64,000 bases of DNA from Paralichthys olivaceus (Eukaryota; Chordata; Actinopteri; Pleuronectiformes; Paralichthyidae), in the NCBI RefSeq assembly GCF_024713975.1, contig NC_091097.1, positions 6,290,861-6,354,860 of the forward strand, written 5' to 3'. The notes below the pieces were generated by a model that made no database searches, was not told the DNA's origin, and saw only the letters and a program-made list of their open reading frames with translations. Both the position numbers and the translations under genes were made by a program. Shown one piece after another: positions 51,501 to 60,700 of the stretch; the first letter of the stretch is position 1; each line of letters opens with the position of its first letter.

Positions 51501-53464
51501 GAAGGCATCTACTTGTCAATATTAATTTATAGTCACATACCGACAACAGGAATTTTGTTTCATATTTTAATATTGATTGTTGTATTTACTTCTCTTAGTC
51601 AGTCAAATTTATCTCATATTTGCTCAGAAAAGCCACAATATCTTGATGATGCTTTATTGTGAAATACCAAATTTAGTGTCATATTCATAGCATGCACTCT
51701 CTGAATGCCATTCCAGTTTGTTTGTAATTATCACTCTCCCTTTTGTAATGACAGACTGTTGGCGGATTTAAATTGGGTTGGGATGGGAGCGCCTAAATGC
51801 AGTGGACTCTGATATGTCTACCCACCAACACATGACCTTGCCTTGTGGGTCAACCACCACTAATAATCATTTGTCCTGTGGGTTGGGTTCAGCAGTGACG
51901 TTTTTCCTGGGCTGTCAAAGCTTTGACGCTGAGTATCTCAGAGTTACTTTGCACTGAGAACAGAAATTCAAAGCTCATATAGCATCTAGTTGCTGTTATT
52001 GATGATCGTAATGTACGTGACACTGGCAGCAGCCACTAGGCCAAAAACACCACAGTCCACCATGAGAGTAAATTAGGACAGTTTTGTTCGAAGGGCACTA
52101 ATGGAGGAGTTCAATGAACTGAATGAAAAGTACATACATAACCTCTGTGGCCTCTGACTGGCCCTTTTATTATCCTGTGGTTGAAGTGGTTTAAACAGCT
52201 CTCACACGCACAGACGAGAGGAGGGGACTCTTTTCTCTGTCCCTCGCTTGAAAGTAATTGGGTGAGTTTCTCTGGTAGAAAGCACATCCTGTCCAAAGTC
52301 ATTATCTGGGGCTCACAGCAGAAACCCTGATCGTCACGCCGTTGCTAAGCAGCACCACTGTGGCACGTGCACTCACCTGGCCATGCACATGGCCGCGCGT
52401 GCACTCTCACACATTTAGGGACATACAGTAAAGGCATTACATAATGAATGTTTCTCAAAGCGTCACAGATCTAATCAGTCCGAAACGGATTGAGAGTTGT
52501 CATCCATCAACTATTTTTCCATGTTTGGTCAGAGCTACTCTGTGAGTGGTCCGCAGTGAGATAAGTGCATTTCAAGGGGGGAAATGTGCCTTAAAAGATA
52601 GACTGAAAAACAGATGCCGCACTGGTTATACTCAAGCAGTATAAAGAGACGAAACCGACAGAGGAATTCTACAAAATCTGAGATATAGTGCCTTAGTGGT
52701 TGCAGGAGAAAGCGGAATTTTCCTTCCTATGTGAGTCTGTGGAACATGTGAGCTAATGGAACCTGATGTCAGGCATCAGATGAGCGTTCACAAACACACA
52801 GGTGTAATAACACTCAAACATGAAAAGAGCAGCATGGGTCTGTCAGCATCACTGATACAAATGAGATAAACAACCTCAGTGCAACATACAAAGCCACCTG
52901 CAGCCTGAAACAATAAAACTAGACAAACGTGCATAAAATAAGAACACATGTACAAATAAAATTACATTATACCCGTTCCTATTTAGGGATAAAACACATC
53001 TAAGGCTGTATAAAATAGGGAACAACGCTCATAAGTTTAATTTGTATCTCTCAGCAGTCCTTTATTCCCCCTGATGACAACTACGAGCCATCAGAAACCC
53101 TGACATTTATTATTTATTTACTATTAGAATTACTTCTCTTTGATGCATGAGGCACACTAAACTGGAAAGGCTTACACATTGATCAGACTAATTCAAATAA
53201 TTTAATATAATCCCATATTCATCATCATCAAAAACATATAAATCTGTACGTTTAAAAGTGAGAGTATGCATGTTGTTTATGGTTAAATGTTATTTTAGCT
53301 GCTGATGTTAATGAGATCTGTGGGTAAGCTGGGTTCCGCATGTCAACAACACATGGTCGTAACTTCACTCTGTCTCGTGTGCACTCACTTTGCTCGTCGA
53401 ATTTCCTGATGATGGTGTCCAGGTAGGTGTTCTGGAGCGCAACATGACCGCGTCTCACAGGCAT
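28938..53464 (-). CDS. kcnh6: KCNH6 (ERG2-type) voltage-gated K+ channel
   Basis: Pore subunit of an ether-a-go-go-related delayed-rectifier K+ channel of the plasma membrane; the zebrafish counterpart drives cardiac repolarisation (known). Sixteen exons: 53389-53464, 50273-50503, 47713-47840, 47345-47443, 46527-46836, 44821-45023, 36326-36751, 35014-35425, 34069-34268, 33135-33387, 32341-32534, 31985-32084, 31589-31876, 30713-30896, 29912-30119, 28938-29219; total 1197 aa. Domains in order: PAS-cap [23 protein letters not shown] with [10 protein letters not shown]1-S3 (exon 36326); S4 with [16 protein letters not shown]; filter SVGFGN (about 604-609); S6 [15 protein letters not shown], keeping the drug-site Tyr and Phe; C-linker; cyclic-nucleotide-binding homology fold with [12 protein letters not shown]; and a long tail with a short coiled coil ([20 protein letters not shown]). 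TEIEIIAP and synteny with dcaf7 favour kcnh6 over kcnh2. The tail keeps KCNH2-like blocks, so the paralogue call is slightly less certain than the family. Confidence 0.9.
30605..30676 (+). tRNA. tRNA-Cys (GCA)
   Basis: 72 nt with a full cloverleaf: acceptor GGGGGTA/TGCCCCC, D stem GCTC/GAGC, anticodon loop CTGCAGA (GCA), T arm CCTGG-TTCAAAT-CCGGG and discriminator T. A box TAGCTCAGTGG and B box GGTTCAAATCC are intact. A TTTT pol III terminator follows at 30683-30686. It lies inside a kcnh6 intron (between exons 30713-30896 and 29912-30119), antisense to the channel gene. Likely functional. Confidence 0.93.
33847..33918 (-). pseudogene. Decayed tRNA-Cys copy
   Basis: 72 nt colinear with the tRNA-Cys at 30605. 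The D stem, GCA triplet and T arm (CCCAG-TTCAATT-CTGGG) persist, but the acceptor stem has mismatches, the anticodon stem 5' side reads TTTCA against TCAAG, and position 33 is A instead of T. No T-run terminator follows closely. It is in a kcnh6 intron, on the same strand as kcnh6. Confidence 0.8.
35565..35720 (+). repeat. SINE-like repeat, family 2
   Basis: Shows GAATGGCACTCAGTAGAGCA, CTGCCAAGGCCCGACAGTCC and AAATTGCACACACCTATAGA, the same ordered blocks as at 62045-62250 and 6350-6750. It lies in the kcnh6 intron between exons 36326-36751 and 35014-35425. Non-coding. Confidence 0.6.
35850..36190 (+). repeat. Dispersed repeat carrying nuclear-receptor-like half-sites
   Basis: Starts with ATAACCTCCACCAAGGAG and later reads GAGGTCACTGTGACCTTTGA, followed by TCTTTGAGTCTAAGTGAATG. 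I recognise this wording as a common teleost interspersed repeat from general knowledge. It contains a perfect AGGTCA-CTG-TGACCT palindrome (36023-36037) and two TGACCT-T-TGACCT direct repeats (36032-36044 and 36165-36177). Within a kcnh6 intron. Confidence 0.55.
36838..36898 (+). repeat. 3' fragment of dispersed repeat (family 1)
   Basis: The segment GTCAGCTGGGATTGGCTCCA resembles the 3' end of the same fish repeat whose head is seen at 57594. It is truncated and sits just upstream (in kcnh6 orientation) of exon 36326-36751. Confidence 0.5.
39359..39577 (-). other. kcnh6: Candidate alternative first exon of kcnh6 (1b-like)
   Basis: A 73-codon open stretch starting ATG at 39577 ends at a strong donor (CAGCCT then GTGAGT) in phase 0, which matches the phase of exon 36326-36751. 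The product would run ..[14 protein letters not shown] into [12 protein letters not shown]. In KCNH2 the 1b first exon occupies the same intron and, as I recall it, also has an AVRIS stretch close to its join. A shorter start (MSFKEKLQP) is in the same frame. A TATA-like AATATATAG lies near 39651-39659, upstream on the minus strand. No transcript evidence; this is a prediction. Confidence 0.4.
40160..40448 (+). repeat. CTAACC-rich repeat followed by long (AC)n
   Basis: A degenerate CCTAACCYTAA-rich segment (about 40165-40260) is followed by GGTCCCCATAAGGTCTACTG, then an uninterrupted AC array of 44 units at 40361-40448. The combination is a frequent dispersed arrangement in fish genomes (general knowledge). 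In the large kcnh6 intron. Confidence 0.8.
41910..42110 (+). repeat. SINE-like repeat, family 2
   Basis: Contains AATAATGGCACTCAATAAAG and AAAGGCCCAACAGTCCCCTC, matching the family seen at 35565, 61190 and 62045; the 3' half is more diverged. In a kcnh6 intron. Confidence 0.5.
44590..44657 (+). repeat. Retroelement 3' tail with (TCTA)n
   Basis: AATTTCCCTTTGGGGATGAA followed by TAAAGTAAGC and a TATC tetranucleotide run. This wording is typical of the 3' end of fish LINE-type elements that terminate in a short tandem repeat. No reverse transcriptase frame remains upstream. Confidence 0.6.
45451..45530 (+). repeat. (AC)n microsatellite
   Basis: Forty uninterrupted AC units in the kcnh6 intron between exons 46527-46836 and 44821-45023. 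Translated open frames across it are artefacts. Confidence 0.98.
47877..47948 (-). pseudogene. tRNA-Cys (GCA)-like pseudogene
   Basis: 72 nt on the minus strand. The acceptor stem (GGGGGGG with TCCCCCC) and the anticodon arm TTTGACTGCAGATCAAG are intact. The T arm is not: the TTCAAAT loop and B box have been lost (CTTCG-ATTAACT-CTGGG) and its stem pairs poorly. No T-run terminator follows. In the kcnh6 intron between exons 50273-50503 and 47713-47840. Confidence 0.8.
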
Positions 53465-54060
53465 CGTGGTGCTGAGAGAAAAGACTTCTCCGACACACGA
53501 ACCTCACCATTTAAAAAAACATAGTTCACATTCAGAGAAGAGATTTCAGGAGGTGAAGAAAATCATTTCTGTGTCCATCGGGAGGACGAGAGTAAAAAGC
53601 GGTTTTGTTTTTTTTGGCTTCTCTCGGAGGCTGAGGGAGAGAAGGATGGAGAGCAGGTCTGGTTGCCAGGGTGACAGCAGATGCAGGATGTTGCGCGATA
53701 ATAACGTGAAGAAAAGTAGACTAGGAGGCAGAGAAAGCGACACGTAGCATCATTTAACCTTTAAAAAGAAAAACTAAGTGGTTCCCGCGGTGTGAGCTCC
53801 TCAGAAACCTGCTCTGGTTAAAAGAAGTTGTGAAAAAAGGATTTTGAGAGCGCAGGATCTCTGGGTTTGTTTTACAGTGGCAGCATCGAACCTCAAGTTT
53901 GGACAATGAGGATGAAGACCGCGGAGGAAAGGCTCCTGTCAGCTCGAGTCCCCGGATCCACTCCCCTTCCACCGCCCCCCGGCTCCACCACAGAGCTGTG
54001 CAGCCACAACAAGTCAGCCAGGGTAAGGAAGCAGAAACACGGAAGTGAGGTTTAATTAGT
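53465..54060 (-). promoter_or_regulatory. kcnh6: kcnh6 5' UTR / promoter region
   Basis: Lies directly upstream of the ATG at 53464. GC content rises between about 53780 and 54010 compared with the flanks, and ACGGAAGTG (ETS-like) is present near 54038. No TATA box was identified with confidence. Small open frames on both strands here have no recognisable similarity. Confidence 0.35.
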
Positions 54061-54849
54061 CCTTCAAAATAAAAGCTTTTCCGTCGTTTTATTTTGAAAT
54101 TTCTCTCCTGTAGGTATGTTAGTTGCATAGTGGATGGCTTGACAGTGGTCTGACACTGACAAAGTGCAGACCCTCACCATTCTATTCTGCCTCTCTCCCC
54201 ATCACAAGTCTCTGTGCTTAAAAATAGCAGCATCCTCTTTCTCTGACTGTCATCACACATCTGCAGAATCGTTTATAGTCACGATAAGTGTGTGAGTGTG
54301 TGTGTGTGTGTCAAAAGGACACATTCGTAAATTCTGTTTTTATCCATAATGTTGAGGCGCTCCAACATGATAAATCACGGGCCATCGATGAGCTGGATAA
54401 GTCCTGCAGCATTAAAGATGAAACACTTCTTTACAACACGATTGTAAAGTTTGCTGAGGAGAGGTGCTCTGGTTTTTTACAGGCGTGAGACTGTGACTGG
54501 AAATGTCTTGTCTGGGTTTTACTGCAGGACACATGCAGGCAGACTACAGAGGAGCTGAGTAACCTGGTGTGATGCGAATGAAAAATGTGACATATCCACA
54601 CTTGATTAAATAAAAAAATACTTTGATGAATTGTGTTTTCACCTGGATCCTGATCTTTGCCCTAAGAGGTCCCAGCGGCAGCATTCAGACACAGAGCTGA
54701 AGCTGAGGCCAGACTAATTTGTGTATCCACTTAAAGGTCACCAGGAGCGGCTCCGAGTGGCCTCTTGACATACACTACACATTGTTAGTTTTGTTTGGGA
54801 GCAGCTGCTATAAAAGAGTTTCATTGACCAACTGGCTTTTCTGTTGAGT

Positions 54850-55060
54850 GGTATTTACAGACCTCCGCCAAATGTTTTGACCCCTGTCCGTTTCTATGTT
54901 GGTTTGTTTTTTTCAGTAGGACGATGTATAAACGACACGATGGATTTCAGTGAAACTTAGAGGAAGGATGGGAAATAGGCCAAGAAGGAACCCATCGAAT
55001 TTTGATGCACATCTGGAAAATCTTTCACTTTCTTTAGCATTGGGAGATCAGTTGTTTGTT
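54850..55060 (+). repeat. Dispersed fish repeat (third family)
   Basis: Reads CGATGGATTTCAGTGAAACT-like wording, then GAGGAAGGATGGGAAATAGG and CCAAGAAGGAACCCATCGAA, followed by TTTTGATGCACATCTGG. I recognise this pattern as a common interspersed element in percomorph fish. No coding frame. Confidence 0.5.
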
Positions 55061-57593
55061 TGTTTGTTGTTGTTTTTTACATTTTCACCGAATTCCGTTG
55101 GAATCATTCTTGCATATTGATAAAAAAATCATTCATGTTAAGGGGACTGATATCTTCTTGATAAATTTGGTGGAGTTCAACATAAAAATCTTGGATACTG
55201 GATTCAAATGTGCAACATTTGACTTCGGCTATTTGGGGTCAATGAAAAATCAAAACAATAACATAACACTTAGTTTGATGACATCATGGGATCATAGGAG
55301 CTGGTGTCTTCACCACCATTACTGACGCTACTCAGGCACAAATCATGTTCACGGACGAGGTAATGTATTAAAGTTTTATTCACGTTATGCAGCTTACAGC
55401 ACTGAATGACCGTGATCCATTACGAGAAAAAAGAGCTGACTGGCTAACTGGTTATCAGTGAGTTCATCTCATATATTGACAGTTATAACAGAGATGGTCA
55501 AAACCCCAGAGAAAGCAGACATGACACAATTTGAAGGAAACCAAAACAGCAGCTCCTATTACTTTTGAACATTGTTGGAAACATTTTGAATCATTTAAGT
55601 ACACAAGTCAACAAAGTGTATAATATATGTCTCTTTGTTTTTAGATATTTTCATGAACTGTTACATATGTCTTTGGGTGGTCTCATAAGGGGCCTGGGTG
55701 GTCTTCGTTTTATATGGTTTTATGTGTCATAATCTAAAACACTTACTTACACTCCAGATGTGACCTATTGTTATTTAATAGAGACCATTAAGAGACCATT
55801 GATGAGCTGTCAAGTTGGTGACCTACACACCTAAAAAGTCATCACTCCACTTTGTCCAGAGAAAAGCAGCTGCTATGGGCACACGTTCACAGATGCAGCG
55901 GTTCAGTCGGTGCAGGGTGTCCAGAGATCAGAGAGAGTGTGGGCTTCACACTCCAGCAGACGGGCTGAGGTGGTTGCTCTGTGTTTTCTCTCGATGGCCC
56001 CGATGAAACGAGGGCTAAAATTAACCAAGGAGCGCACATGCCTTCCCATGACCCTTTAGTGTGAGAGCCAAGTGAGACAGGAATGTGCATGAAGGAAGGC
56101 GGCGCACGCATGATGTGAGTTTGTTTTGTTGGACCCGCTGCAGCACCTCACTGATTCTCTCCATGTATGAGAGCTTTATGACTTTGTCTGTTAATTGAAA
56201 ACAAGTACAAATTGATATAAAACCAAATGTATTGACTTTAGGGACACCTTTACAAACCACAGACTGTAAATGAAGATGGACGATGTGACAATTCCAAAAA
56301 ATGAAGCTATCTCATTTCTACTTCTGTTTTAGTTACTTAGTTTTAGACGGTGACAAATGATGCAAGCTGGTTCATTTTTTTCAAATAGAAGGTGGAGAGA
56401 ATATGTCACAAATGAGAAGCTTGATATTTGCATTTGCACGTGAAAATCACATGTAATTGATGTTTCATAAAAAAAATTAAAAAAAATCAGATTATTTTAC
56501 TTTCAGTTCATTGACTTAAAAACTAAAATTTAACGTAAACCAAACAACAAAAATTATTATAACTTGCAGCTTTAGTGGCAATATGAGATTTCTATAATGT
56601 TGAAATATTTTGCTGCAACAGTTAGACACAAGGAATGTCTTGGGGGAAGAAAATGATATCGATAACATGATTCTCAATCTAAAATCATGTGCACACCTCC
56701 TCGGTGTCCAGGCTTGTGCTGGCATTGTGTGTATTCATGTTTTCTTGAGCTGACATTACAGCTGTTGTCACTGCACCGCCTGAGGAAACATAGTTAATTT
56801 AAAAATGCCCATCTCCGTCACCCCTTCCCAGCCTTGTGGAAAAAGAACTGGATGGGAAAGTGTTTCTGAGTCAGACGGCAAGTCCCCCAGCACCCTTGAA
56901 TGCCGGGGGTTTTATTTGCCTGGAATTCCTTCAGCTCAGGGTCACCTTCAGTGCAGACCTGAGACCTTCCATTCCTCTGATAAGAGCCGGACAGAAGAGA
57001 TACATACTGTACTTTACACATACTTCAAAACACACACACATATCATTCCAAAGGATAAACTAGCAAATTAAAAGGAAAACAACGTCCTTTGTGAATCTGA
57101 ATCCAGTTAAATCCCAATATTCAGAGACTAAAACCACTTATGTGGACTAATTACATCATTTACTTCCATTAAATGTTTATTTTATCAAACTTCAATCATT
57201 CATTTGAATGCTTTTTGACCAGGAGACAAATAAGAGCGTGGACATGATCTTACACTTTGAGTTCTTTTACCAAGGAAGAGCTCTGTGCTCAACATATGCT
57301 ATTAGTTTGGTAGATTACAGTCACACATTCATATTTTTATTCAACTACAGAATTAATAATCACTTTGTGCAATGAGCCTTCAATCTTTTTCATTTAGATT
57401 ATATTCTGAGACACTTTTCGAACTGTTTCTGACTATTCATTTTCCCACATTGAGCATTTTATTACCCACATAGATAATTCACGACTTGAATTCTCATATT
57501 GTGACTGTACTGCACTCAGTGACAAAGCCAGTCACTTTATTCGATCTTTAACTTTCATAATTGGGAGATTTGTCTTTGTTAGATGTTATTGTG

Positions 57594-57890
57594 CGTTGGC
57601 GGCATAGTGGTGCAGTGGTACTGTCACCTCACAGCAAAAGCGTTCCCAGTTCGAATTGCGGTTTGGCCCGGGGCCTTTCTGTGTGTGGGGCTCGGTGTGC
57701 ATGTTCTCCCCGTGTTTCTGTGTGTTTTCTCTGGGCACTCCTGCTTCCTCCCACAGTCCAAAGACCTTCGATTGGGAGAAGGCTGATTGGAGACTTGATT
57801 GTGATACACTGGCGACCGGTCCAGGGTGTGTCCCACCTCTCGCCAGCTCCCCAACACCACCCACAAGGGTTAAGTGTTAATTGGTGGATA
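57594..57890 (+). repeat. Dispersed repeat with tRNA-like head (family 1), longest copy
   Basis: GGCGGCATAGTGGTGCAGTG, CACCTCACAGCAAAAGCGTT, CCAGTTCGAATTG (B-box-like), GGGCCTTTCTGTGTG, CATGTTCTCCCCGTG, CTTCCTCCCACAGTCCAAAG and CTGGCGACCGGTCCAGGGTG occur in this order. This is the best copy of the family in the window; fragments are at 4225-4445, 36838-36898 and 63003-63087. Confidence 0.75.
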
Positions 57891-58639
57891 GATTTTGAAA
57901 TGCAGAAGCATAATGTGCAGGAAGGGTTTTCATTATTTGAACTCAGCTGTCTGAACTACTCACACGCACACGTGCAGTGAAACAGTTTTTGTTGCTGTTG
58001 CCCTTTTCAACATCCGCAGTCCTCATTCAAAAAATAAAAAAATATCCCAGAGTTTATTTGATGTTAATATGATGCTTTGGCTGTCAGAGTCAATGAAACA
58101 AATGGGTATCTTACAGTTCTTTAAATGAGGAACTTCCAGCAGTGGAGTTATATCTCTCTTATAGTCTTGTTCCCAGTAGGAAGTGATCTTTTAAGGGACC
58201 GGATAAACAACATGGTTGGTTTCATTATGGGTACCTGATTATTGTTTTGAGACACATTTTGTCTTTCACCACTCAAACAAACCACACTGACATTTAACTC
58301 CCTAGGATCCATAGCTTCTCAGCAGAATCAGCACAGTGACATTTCAGATAATAGACCTTTTCTGAACTGAATGGTCAGGTGTCTAACAAACAAGTGCATC
58401 TGAGGCAACACTTGTCTCTGCTTGGATACAGTAACTCATAGTGAGCTGATATAACAGGAAGTGGAGTCATCAGCTCTGCAGTGCAACCTGCCTGATTGAG
58501 CCCGTTTCCTGCTGTAAACCTCTGACAGCCTAAAGTTGACTGTCAGTATATTTAATGCTCATTCCAGTGAGATGAAAGCTGACATTGTGTGTATGTGTGT
58601 CAGAGGAAAACACCAACAGGCATGAGCTCTAACAAACAC

Positions 58640-60700
58640 AATCTTTTATTGGTGTTAAGTCAACATGGTTCCACAGCTTGTAGCACTGGTCAAAACAAAT
58701 GTTATATTCACATATGCAGAGGTTTCAGCAGCTGCGTCTTTGTTACGAGACTCAGAATTTCTAATAAACACAAAACAAAGTGAATACACGAGAGGGCTGG
58801 ATGTTAATGGGAGAAACAGAAGAAAGGGTTGTGTGATGGGGGTGGAAGTTGCAGAGGGGAGAAGAAGGTGGGAGGCACATGGGAAAACGAATCACAGTGT
58901 GTCCTTGGCGATGAGCAGAGACAGCCAGCCAGCGTATAGGACCATTCTCATTAGTGCCAGAGGCCTGTCAGCATGGCTACAGTCAGCCGGGCTTCAAGAG
59001 AATCACAAGGATTACAGTGTCGGAGCTGTGACGTCCATCCATCCATCCTTACAGCACTTTTGACTTCAACATCCTTCTTTTCAAAATAAAAACAAGGGTT
59101 CCAGTGACACTGCTGGGTTGTGGGATTTGTTTGAGGTTATCTCCACAGCACCCTCCTCCACCTCTGTGTCTCTCTCTGCTATCAGTCGAACACTACAGAA
59201 ACTGGCTGGTGAATTCGGAGGATTAACTGGAAGGTGGGAGCAAAGGTCGAGTCAGTTCCCAAACACCCTCCTCCACACCTCCAGCCCGGCCCTGTCCCTA
59301 TCACCACTCGTGCTGGATAAGTGGGCAGACCCTGACACGTCCCGGTGTCAAAAAATGATCATGTATTATCAGGTTGTGTCAGAGAAACACCACCAGATGA
59401 GTGTGTGGTGGAAAAATTTGTGAAGACGAGAGGCAGTAAATTCAGGGTTGATATTTGTTTTTTTTTTCCACTTATTTGTGCTGATTAGATTTTTTCAATT
59501 CCAGACAATTGCACGTGGTCACCAGGTTAAAAAAAACAAAACTAAAACAATGTAGTGAACATGTGTCATTGGCATAGTCGCAGCAGAAAAGAATACAAAA
59601 CAAAACTGTTACGACTAGAAATTGTTATTGTTTATTTATTCAGGTAAAACCTTTCTCACAGATGACCTCAGCAAAGTTGACAAGAAATAAACCACTGCAT
59701 TTGGAATTGAGTTGCGAAAACATGCATGAGTAGATGCATCTGTGTTAAAATACAGTGTACTTTAGTTACATTTAAGACTCTGCAGTGATTTCTTGTTCTG
59801 CTCTGACGTGTTTTGTGTAGTGTACATCCTCTGTGTCAGAATAAGGATAAATACAGTGAGTGTCTGTAAATCTAGAGCCTGGACACAGTGTCTACAGACC
59901 AGAACAGACAGATCCTGTCTTTGTTTTTCCTCTTGGTCAGATAAAGTTCTAGACATTCAGAGCAGCAGCAGAAGATCATGAAAACAAACCAGGTGAGCTC
60001 CGACAAATTCCAACCCGAGAGCAGGTCTAGTCAGAAGCATGTAAGACTTGCTCTTGTGTGCAGGACCTTAAAGCAACGTGTGATTGCTGCAGCAAAGAAA
60101 TGAGATGTAACATAGCACCAAGTCAAAAGGAAAAAGAAAAAATCCACCTAGATTCATCCTGCCAAACATTGCTCTAACATACACAAATCTCTCATTCCCT
60201 GCCCGAATCCCACTCTGACATCTGCAATAGCCCAAACTCCCTCTTGCATCTTCCTCACCATATTTCACATACACAATAACCACATGTCGACCTCCACCAC
60301 GTATTAGCTAAACAAGATCGCTACATTTCGAGGCCTCCTCTACACCAGCTAATCTGACACAGTGCTAACAAATTACTCCAAGTTAAAATTAAACACATTA
60401 CCAGTAAATTCCAGCCCTTTTTTCTTCACTGGAACAAGCTACAGACCATTTAAGATGAACTCAAGCTAAGTGGAGCTGTACAAAAAACTAAACATGGATC
60501 CTTCAGGGCAGAAATTCTAGTCATGACGTTTTGTCGTATTTGATGGTTATCACAGGCAGTAAATAGTTTAGTCCAAGGATGACGATGAAAGGAGAGACAA
60601 ATGAAATTATGTGATCGGGCTGCTGTGGGGTTTAGAAACAAAGTGATTATATGCATTGAAAATCCTCATCTTTTAAGGAGGATGTGATGGGAGAGCTGAT
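58640..60700 (-). other. gfap: Putative gfap 3' UTR
   Basis: No coding exon follows the gfap stop at 60701 on the minus strand. A minus-strand AATAAAAG signal at about 58642-58649 is a plausible polyadenylation site, giving a 2 kb 3' UTR. Another AATAAA occurs near 59630. Which site is used is unknown. Confidence 0.35.

Larger units (their letters stand above)
54061..58600. other. Intergenic, kcnh6 to gfap
   Basis: No supportable gene. Contents: a TGTG-rich run near 54290-54312, a dispersed repeat at 54850-55060, a moderately GC-rich block at about 55850-56110 without a convincing reading frame, and a repeat copy at 57594-57890. The remainder is unremarkable AT-rich DNA. Confidence 0.5.

Noticed and set aside
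55850..56110. GC-rich block between kcnh6 and gfap as a possible gene
   Set aside because: Open frames on both strands lack splice-site structure and any recognisable motif.
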